Assembly (NCBI RefSeq): GCF_004570325.1
Contig: NZ_SPQO01000006.1
Coordinates: forward strand, 124,001 to 188,000
Length of the DNA: 64,000 nucleotides
Source: Mycobacterium sp. PS03-16
GTDB lineage: Bacteria; Actinomycetota; Actinomycetes; Mycobacteriales; Mycobacteriaceae
Direction: 5' to 3'
Shown: piece after piece, positions 59,461 to 64,000 of the stretch
Position numbering within the stretch: position 1 is the stretch's first letter
Layout of the letters: the number at the start of each line of letters is the position of its first letter
Translations under genes and position numbers: made by a program
The notes under the pieces: model-generated
The model's input: only the letters and a program-made list of their open reading frames with translations
What the model was told of the DNA's origin: nothing
The model's database searches: none

Positions 59461-60603
59461 ATGACGGTCACAGCCACAGAACGTAAGCCGGCCGCCGAGC
59501 GCGTCGCGGTGCGGTGCGTCGACTCCGACGTCCATCCGGCGCCCCGCAGCGGCGAACTGGGCCAGTACATTCCCGAGCCGTGGCGCAGCAGGTACTTCGG
59601 CACGCACAAGGTGGGCGACCAGATCTACTACGACGCCCCCGACTACGCACACTCCTATGCGATGCGCATCGACGCCTTCCCGCCGGACGGCGAATTCGCC
59701 TGCAGCGATCCGGACCTCGCGTTCAAGCAGCTGATCATGGAGGCCGGCGCCGACATCGCCATCCTGGAGCCGGCGGCCTATCCGGCGCGGATACCCGAAG
59801 CACAGCACGCAATGTCGTGCGCGCTCAACGACTGGCAGGCCAACCACTGGCTGGACAGCCACAACAACTGGCACGAGCGCTGGCGCGGTTCCATCTGCCT
59901 GGCGATCGAGACGCCGGAGGAGAGCGTCGCCGAGATCGAACGCTGGGCCGGTCACCCGTACATGGCGCAGATTCTGATCAAAGCCGAACCGCGGCCGGCC
60001 TGGGGTAACCCCAAGTACGACCCGATCTGGGCCGCGGCTACCAAGCACGACATCACCGTCAGCTGCCACCTGTCGCGCAGCCACTACGACGAGCTGCCGA
60101 TGCCACCGGTCGGGTGGCCGAGCTACAACCACGACTTCATGGTCACGTACTCGCTGCTGGCCGCGAACCAGGTGATGAGCCTGATCTTCGACGGCACGTT
60201 CGACCGGCACCCGAACCTGCGCATCGTGTTCGTGGAGCACGCGTTCACCTGGATCCTGCCGCTGATGTGGCGGATGGACCGCCTCTACGAGGCGCGCAAG
60301 TCGTGGCTGGACATCAAGCGCAAGCCCAGCGAATACGTCAAGGACCACATCAAGTTCACCACCCAGCCGCTGGACTACCCCGAGGACAAGACCGAGTTGT
60401 CGCGGGCGTTCGAGTGGATGGAGTGCGAGAAGATCCTGCTGTTCTCGAGCGATTACCCGCACTGGACGTTCGACGATCCGCGCTGGCTGGTCAAGCACCT
60501 ACCGGAGCACGCCCGCGAGGCGATCATGTTCCGCAACGGCATCGAGACCTACCACCTCCCCGAGACCGTGCCGGCTCTCGAGGGACAGGTTCGGGTGTTC
60601 TGA
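59461..60603 (+). CDS. Amidohydrolase-2 family protein
   Basis: The protein is 380 aa. RCVDSDVHPAP carries the intact DxH metal motif, ITVSCHLSRSHYDELP the second His, LRIVFVEHAFTWILPLMWRMDRLYE the following strand, and LFSSDYPHWTFDDP the catalytic or metal Asp. Metal ligands are therefore complete, in contrast to the neighbour at 58332; the two may form a heteromer with one active subunit. Members hydrolyse or decarboxylate, and in ring catabolism they act on cleaved intermediates. ATG 59461 follows GAGGAGA. Confidence 0.88.
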   Translation: MTVTATERKPAAERVAVRCVDSDVHPAPRSGELGQYIPEPWRSRYFGTHKVGDQIYYDAPDYAHSYAMRIDAFPPDGEFACSDPDLAFKQLIMEAGADIAILEPAAYPARIPEAQHAMSCALNDWQANHWLDSHNNWHERWRGSICLAIETPEESVAEIERWAGHPYMAQILIKAEPRPAWGNPKYDPIWAAATKHDITVSCHLSRSHYDELPMPPVGWPSYNHDFMVTYSLLAANQVMSLIFDGTFDRHPNLRIVFVEHAFTWILPLMWRMDRLYEARKSWLDIKRKPSEYVKDHIKFTTQPLDYPEDKTELSRAFEWMECEKILLFSSDYPHWTFDDPRWLVKHLPEHAREAIMFRNGIETYHLPETVPALEGQVRVF

Positions 60604-60607
60604 CCCG

Positions 60608-61000
60608 ATGACAGAAGCGCAGAGACCGCCCCGGCTCGCACAGGGGCGTGAACACGTCGTCGCCACCGTCGACGAGATCCCGCCCGGCAAGCACAAACTC
60701 GTCCCGATCGGGCGCCACGGCGTCGGCGTCTACAACGTCAACGGCATCTTCTACGCCATCGCGAACTACTGTCCGCACGAGGGTGGTCCGCTGTGTTCGG
60801 GCCGGGCGCGCGGCCGCAACATCGTGGACACCAGCGTGCCCGGTGACGCGGTGATGGTGCGCGACCTGGAGTACATCTTCTGCCCCTGGCATCAGTGGGG
60901 CTTCGAGCTGGCCACCGGCACGACGGCGGTCAAACCGGAGTGGAGCATCCGCACCTATCCGGTACGCGTGGTCGGCAACGATGTGCTGGTGATGGCATGA
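60608..61000 (+). CDS. Rieske [2Fe-2S] ferredoxin-like protein
   Basis: The protein is 130 aa. The Rieske motifs are NYCPHEGGPLCSG (Cys55, His57) and FCPWHQWGFEL (Cys92, His95), giving 2 Cys + 2 His for one [2Fe-2S] cluster. There is no catalytic oxygenase domain, so it would be an electron carrier for an oxygenase or an accessory to the neighbours. It starts 4 nt after the amidohydrolase stop, and the following hydrolase start overlaps its stop by 4 nt (ATGA). Confidence 0.92.
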   Translation: MTEAQRPPRLAQGREHVVATVDEIPPGKHKLVPIGRHGVGVYNVNGIFYAIANYCPHEGGPLCSGRARGRNIVDTSVPGDAVMVRDLEYIFCPWHQWGFELATGTTAVKPEWSIRTYPVRVVGNDVLVMA

Positions 61001-61929
61001 GCACCACCGAGCGCACCGGACCGAAGCTCAAGCGAGGCGAGAAGTCGATCGAGATCAACGGCGGCAACGTCGTCTACGAGATCCTCGGTACGGAAGGCGA
61101 TTACATCGCGCTGACCCCGGGTGGCCGGTTCAGCAAGGACATCCCGGGTCTGCGGCCGCTGGCCCAGGCACTGGCCAAGGGCGGCTACCGGGTGCTGCTC
61201 TGGGACCGCCCGAACTGCGGCAGGTCCGACGTGCAGTTCTACGGGCAGAGCGAATCACACATGCGCGCCGAGACGCTCCACCGACTGATCACCGAGCTCG
61301 GCATCGGGCCGTGCATCCTGGCCGGCGGGTCCGGCGGCGCCCGCGACTCCATGCTGACGACGATGCTGTATCCCGACATCGTGACCAAGCTCGTCGTGTG
61401 GAACATCGTCGGCGGCGTGTACGGATCGTTCGTGCTCGGCTCGTATTACATCATTCCCAGCATCCTGGCCGTCCGCGGAAGCGGGATGAAAGGCGTTGCC
61501 GGCATTGCGGAGTGGCGCGAGCGCATCGAGGAGAATCCCGCCAACCGGGACCGGCTGCTGGCCCAGGACGGCGACGCATTCCTCAAGTTGATGCTGCGCT
61601 GGCTCAACGCGTTCGTCCCGAAGCCGGGTCAGACGATCCCCGGAGTGGAGGACGAGATGTTCGACAACATCACGGTGCCGACGCTGATCATCCGGGGCGG
61701 CGAGAACGACCTCGATCACCCGAAGCGGACCTCGCTGGAGGTGAGCTGTCTGATCAAGGGCTCGACACTGATCGATCCGCCCTGGCCCGAGGACGCCTGG
61801 GAGCGCGCCAGCGAGAAGCGGGCGCAAGGGAAGGTGAAGCGTTTCAACATGTTCGACACCTGGGTGCAGGCCGCCCCGCCGATCCTTGATTTCCTCGGTG
61901 GTTCGGTCGGCGATTCGGCCGGTCGTTGA
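60997..61929 (+). CDS. Alpha/beta-hydrolase fold protein
   Basis: The protein is 310 aa. The nucleophile elbow LAGGSGGARDS places Ser in GxSxG. LLWDRPNCGRSDVQFYG is the conserved strand-loop before it, TLIIRGGENDLDHPKRTSLEV the strand with the acid Asp, and the His of DLDHP may serve as catalytic base, though the usual late His is not seen. Meta-cleavage-product hydrolases and haloalkane-type enzymes share this pattern. It ends 10 nt from a convergent gene. The substrate is unknown. Confidence 0.85.
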   Translation: MSTTERTGPKLKRGEKSIEINGGNVVYEILGTEGDYIALTPGGRFSKDIPGLRPLAQALAKGGYRVLLWDRPNCGRSDVQFYGQSESHMRAETLHRLITELGIGPCILAGGSGGARDSMLTTMLYPDIVTKLVVWNIVGGVYGSFVLGSYYIIPSILAVRGSGMKGVAGIAEWRERIEENPANRDRLLAQDGDAFLKLMLRWLNAFVPKPGQTIPGVEDEMFDNITVPTLIIRGGENDLDHPKRTSLEVSCLIKGSTLIDPPWPEDAWERASEKRAQGKVKRFNMFDTWVQAAPPILDFLGGSVGDSAGR

Positions 61930-61939
61930 TGCCTGCGCG

Positions 61940-62413
61940 TCACCTCAGCACGATGCGGACCTCGCAGTTGAGTGACGCCTCGAGCGCGGTGTGGATACGG
62001 CTCTCGGGGATCCGCTCGAGGTCTGACCGGGTCAGCGTCACCTCGACGATGTCCCAGCCCTCGTCGCCCGGGGTGCGTTCGATGTCGCCGGTGATGCCGA
62101 AGCCGGCCAGCACGCCGTGCGCGTCGTCGTCGGTGCCGCGGCTGATGAACGTCACCACGCCCGGTGTGGGAGTGGTGCCGAACGCCTTCGCGCACAGGTC
62201 GGATGCGATACGGGTCAGCGCGCCGGCGTCGTCGCCGGCAATCAGGACCTCCACCTCGCGGCGCGGCGGCGGCAGCGCAGCGAGGTTGTTGTCCAGCACG
62301 TCGGCGCCGGCGTCGCGGGCGAGGATCCGCAACGTCGTCGCCCCATCGGCCAGTTGTTCGGCGGTGAGCTCGCCGGACGGGTCGACACCGATGCGCACCA
62401 CCGCGGTTCTCAT
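61940..62413 (-). CDS. Conserved hypothetical protein, 157 aa
   Basis: I do not recognise a named family. ATG 62413 (MRTAVVRIGVDPSGEL) gives a compact alpha/beta protein without signal or membrane segment. GATTLRILARDAGADVLDNNLAALPPPRREVEVLIAGDD and GWDIVEVTLTRSDLERIPESRIH suggest a two-domain ferredoxin-like layout. The larger open frame continuing to 63856 is antisense to the NuoF-like gene and not real. It is divergent from that gene with a 39-bp gap and no shared operator. Confidence 0.65.
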   Translation of the reverse strand: MRTAVVRIGVDPSGELTAEQLADGATTLRILARDAGADVLDNNLAALPPPRREVEVLIAGDDAGALTRIASDLCAKAFGTTPTPGVVTFISRGTDDDAHGVLAGFGITGDIERTPGDEGWDIVEVTLTRSDLERIPESRIHTALEASLNCEVRIVLR

Positions 62414-62452
62414 GCCCGCCACCCTATCCGCGGGCAGCGAGGAGAGGCAGCC

Positions 62453-63760
62453 ATGAAAACCACCGCAGCGCCAGTCGATCTCACCGTGGCGGCGTGGCCC
62501 GGCCTCGAACCCCGTCTGCTGCGCACCGATCTGAGCCTGAACACCGAGGGTCTCGCCGACTACCTCGCGGGCGGTGGCTACCAAGAGCTCACCGATCCCG
62601 ACGCGCTGCTCGAGCAGATCGACCTCTCCGGTCTGGTGGGCCGTGGCGGCGCGGCGTTCCCGATGGCGGTGAAACTGCGCGCCGTGCGGGACAACGGACG
62701 GCGCGCCGGCGGAGCGATCGTGGTGGCCAACGGCGAAGAGGGCGAGCCCGCGTCGGTCAAGGATCGATGGCTGCTCCGACACCGCCCGCACCTCGTCCTC
62801 GACGGGTTGCGGCTGGCGGCGCGCATCGTCGCCGCCGAGCGGGCCTACCTCTACCTGTCCGATCCGCGCGCCGCGCAGGTCGCCCGTGACGCGCTGGCCG
62901 AGGCCGGCGATCGAACCGACGGACCGGCGGTCACCGTCGTCACGGTCGGGTCCGGTTACGTCGCCGGCGAGGAGTCGGCCGCGGTGCGGGTCATCAACGG
63001 CGGGCCGCCGAAACCGACCGACAAGCCGCCCCGCACCTTCGAGCACGGCGTGGCGGCGCTGCCGACGGCGGTGTCCAATGTGGAGACCCTGGCGAACCTG
63101 CCCTTCCTGCTGCGGCACGGCGCCCGGACCTACCGCTCGGTGGGCACGTCCACCTCCGCCGGCACGTTCCTGGCCACCGTCACCGGCGGGGGCAGACCGG
63201 CGGCACTGTACGAGGTACCGCACGGCACACCGTTTCCCGAGCTGCTCGACCTCTACGGCACACCCAGAGACGAGCTTCGCGGTGTGCTGATGGGCGGCTA
63301 TTTCGCCGGACTGATGAACACCGAGGTACTCGACACCACGCTCGACCACGAGACCATGCGCCGCCTCGGCAGCGGCCTCGGGTGCGGGGCGATCGCGCTG
63401 ATCACCGACGAATGCCCGATCGCGGTCGCCGCCTCGGTGATGGCCTACTTCGACCGGGAGAACGCCGGACAGTGTGGCTCGTGCTTCAACGGCACCGCCG
63501 CGATGGCCGCGGTGACCGGCGCGCTGCGCGACGGCGCCGCCACCGCCGAGGACGTCACGCGGCTGGAGCGCTGGTCGGTGGTGCTGCGTGGACGCGGCGC
63601 CTGCGCCACGCTCGATGCCGCCACCAATGTCGCCGCCACCCTGCTGCGCAGCTTCCCGCAGGAGGTGGCCCGCCATCTCGACGACGCCTGCACCGCATGC
63701 GCATCGAAGGTCTACAACGCGACCCGGCCCTACGAGGTGGAGGCGGTGATGACGCCGTGA
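62453..63760 (+). CDS. NuoF-like NADH:acceptor flavoprotein
   Basis: The protein is 435 aa resembling complex I subunit F: GLVGRGGAAFPMAVKL (FMN/NADH glycine loop), NGEEGEPASVKDRWLL, SGYVAGEESAAV and a late SLBB-like region. At the [4Fe-4S] site the motif is AGQCGSCFNGTAAM, where the third Cys of the usual CxxCxxC is Gly; a distant CTACASK might help, so the N3 cluster is changed or absent. It is not part of a nuo operon. The next gene, a ferredoxin, overlaps by 4 nt, so it probably passes electrons from NAD(P)H to that ferredoxin and onward to P450 (inference). ATG 62453 follows GAGGAGAGG. Confidence 0.85.
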   Translation: MKTTAAPVDLTVAAWPGLEPRLLRTDLSLNTEGLADYLAGGGYQELTDPDALLEQIDLSGLVGRGGAAFPMAVKLRAVRDNGRRAGGAIVVANGEEGEPASVKDRWLLRHRPHLVLDGLRLAARIVAAERAYLYLSDPRAAQVARDALAEAGDRTDGPAVTVVTVGSGYVAGEESAAVRVINGGPPKPTDKPPRTFEHGVAALPTAVSNVETLANLPFLLRHGARTYRSVGTSTSAGTFLATVTGGGRPAALYEVPHGTPFPELLDLYGTPRDELRGVLMGGYFAGLMNTEVLDTTLDHETMRRLGSGLGCGAIALITDECPIAVAASVMAYFDRENAGQCGSCFNGTAAMAAVTGALRDGAATAEDVTRLERWSVVLRGRGACATLDAATNVAATLLRSFPQEVARHLDDACTACASKVYNATRPYEVEAVMTP

Positions 63761-64000
63761 AGATCCGCCTGGATCGCACGATGTGTGACGGGTTCGGCAT
63801 CTGCGCCAAACACGCCCCGGAGTACTTCTCCCTCGACGACTGGGGCTACGCCTCACTGGTGGGCAACGGCACCGTGCCCGCCGCCGACGAACCCGCCGTC
63901 CGGCGCGCGCTGCTGGACTGTCCGGTGCACGCGATCATCGAAATGGCTCACGACGACGACTCGGGTTCCGACCGGCCGCTGCAACCGCCGCCGAAAGACG
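63757..64000 (+). CDS. 3Fe-4S-type ferredoxin, cut by window end
   Basis: GTG 63757 overlaps the NuoF-like stop (GTGA). The visible 81 residues begin VKIRLDRTMCDGFGICAKHAPEYFSLDD, with cluster motif CDGFGIC and later DCPVHAI, again lacking the middle Cys (Phe here). This matches P450-type 3Fe-4S ferredoxins. The tail DDDSGSDRPLQPPPKD is longer than the ferredoxin at 53781 and runs off the window. Confidence 0.88.
   Translation, partial: MKIRLDRTMCDGFGICAKHAPEYFSLDDWGYASLVGNGTVPAADEPAVRRALLDCPVHAIIEMAHDDDSGSDRPLQPPPKD

Noticed and set aside
61940..63856. 638-codon minus-strand frame
   Set aside because: Only its last 157 codons lie outside the NuoF-like gene and look like a protein; the rest is antisense to that gene.

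Overview
The window is high-GC chromosomal DNA from a mycobacterium, most likely a fast-growing environmental Mycolicibacterium-type species. The evidence is a fused type I fatty-acid synthase next to acpS, an L,D-transpeptidase lipoprotein, a complete Mce lipid-import operon, a mycofactocin-coupled dehydrogenase, and a left-hand gene order (orn, tRNA-His, ldtB/lppS, tRNA-Lys, DUF3618, bcp, M20 peptidase, acpS, fas) that follows the M. tuberculosis Rv2510c-Rv2525c region as I remember it.

Left part (1-17.7 kb): conserved core. A HerA-like ATPase is broken by a frameshift near 616. It is followed by orn, two tRNAs with strong terminators, ldtB, a possible 56-residue small protein, a DUF3618 membrane protein, bcp, an M20 dipeptidase, a formate/nitrite-type channel, acpS and the 3074-residue fas. 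Upstream of fas lies a decayed remnant of the Rv2525c-type glycoside-hydrolase-like gene, readable only by switching frames.

Middle-left (17.7-21.7 kb): a MerR regulator divergent from an MFS transporter, a ChaB-like protein and an LtrA-like membrane protein.

Right part (21.7-64 kb): a large accessory lipid or steroid-like catabolic island. It holds two Mce-associated membrane proteins, two FadD-type ligases, a crotonase, a DUF35/thiolase (Ltp2-aldolase-like) pair, two more thiolase/OB-fold-type proteins, a class III CoA-transferase, an aldehyde dehydrogenase, two acyl-CoA dehydrogenases, three amidohydrolase-2 proteins, two SDRs, two P450s, ferredoxins, a Rieske protein, an alpha/beta hydrolase, a NuoF-like flavoprotein, a haemophore-like secreted protein, four small secreted proteins, an orphan oxidase-subunit III/IV cassette, and a translationally coupled ALDH-CoA transferase-OB-fold-thiolase-YrbE-Mce operon of about 14.8 kb.

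The most interesting signal is a shared operator in this island. A GAGAAT-N3-ATTCTC palindrome, or the same half-sites arranged as ATTCTC-N7-GAGAAT with a 22-bp repeat, occurs at nine promoter positions between 23.3 and 58.2 kb. It ties the Mce importer, the distant Mce-associated proteins, the CoA ligases, beta-oxidation enzymes and redox genes into one putative regulon. Inferred working model: Mce imports a hydrophobic ring-bearing substrate, P450s with ferredoxins and the NuoF-like protein oxidise it, SDRs and ALDH take alcohol to acid, FadD or the CoA-transferase activates it, FadE/EchA/thiolase-DUF35 shorten it, and the amidohydrolases and alpha/beta hydrolase open or decarboxylate later intermediates. 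The substrate cannot be read from sequence. The TetR gene at 33.0 kb has its own, different palindrome, so the regulator of the shared operator is probably outside the window.
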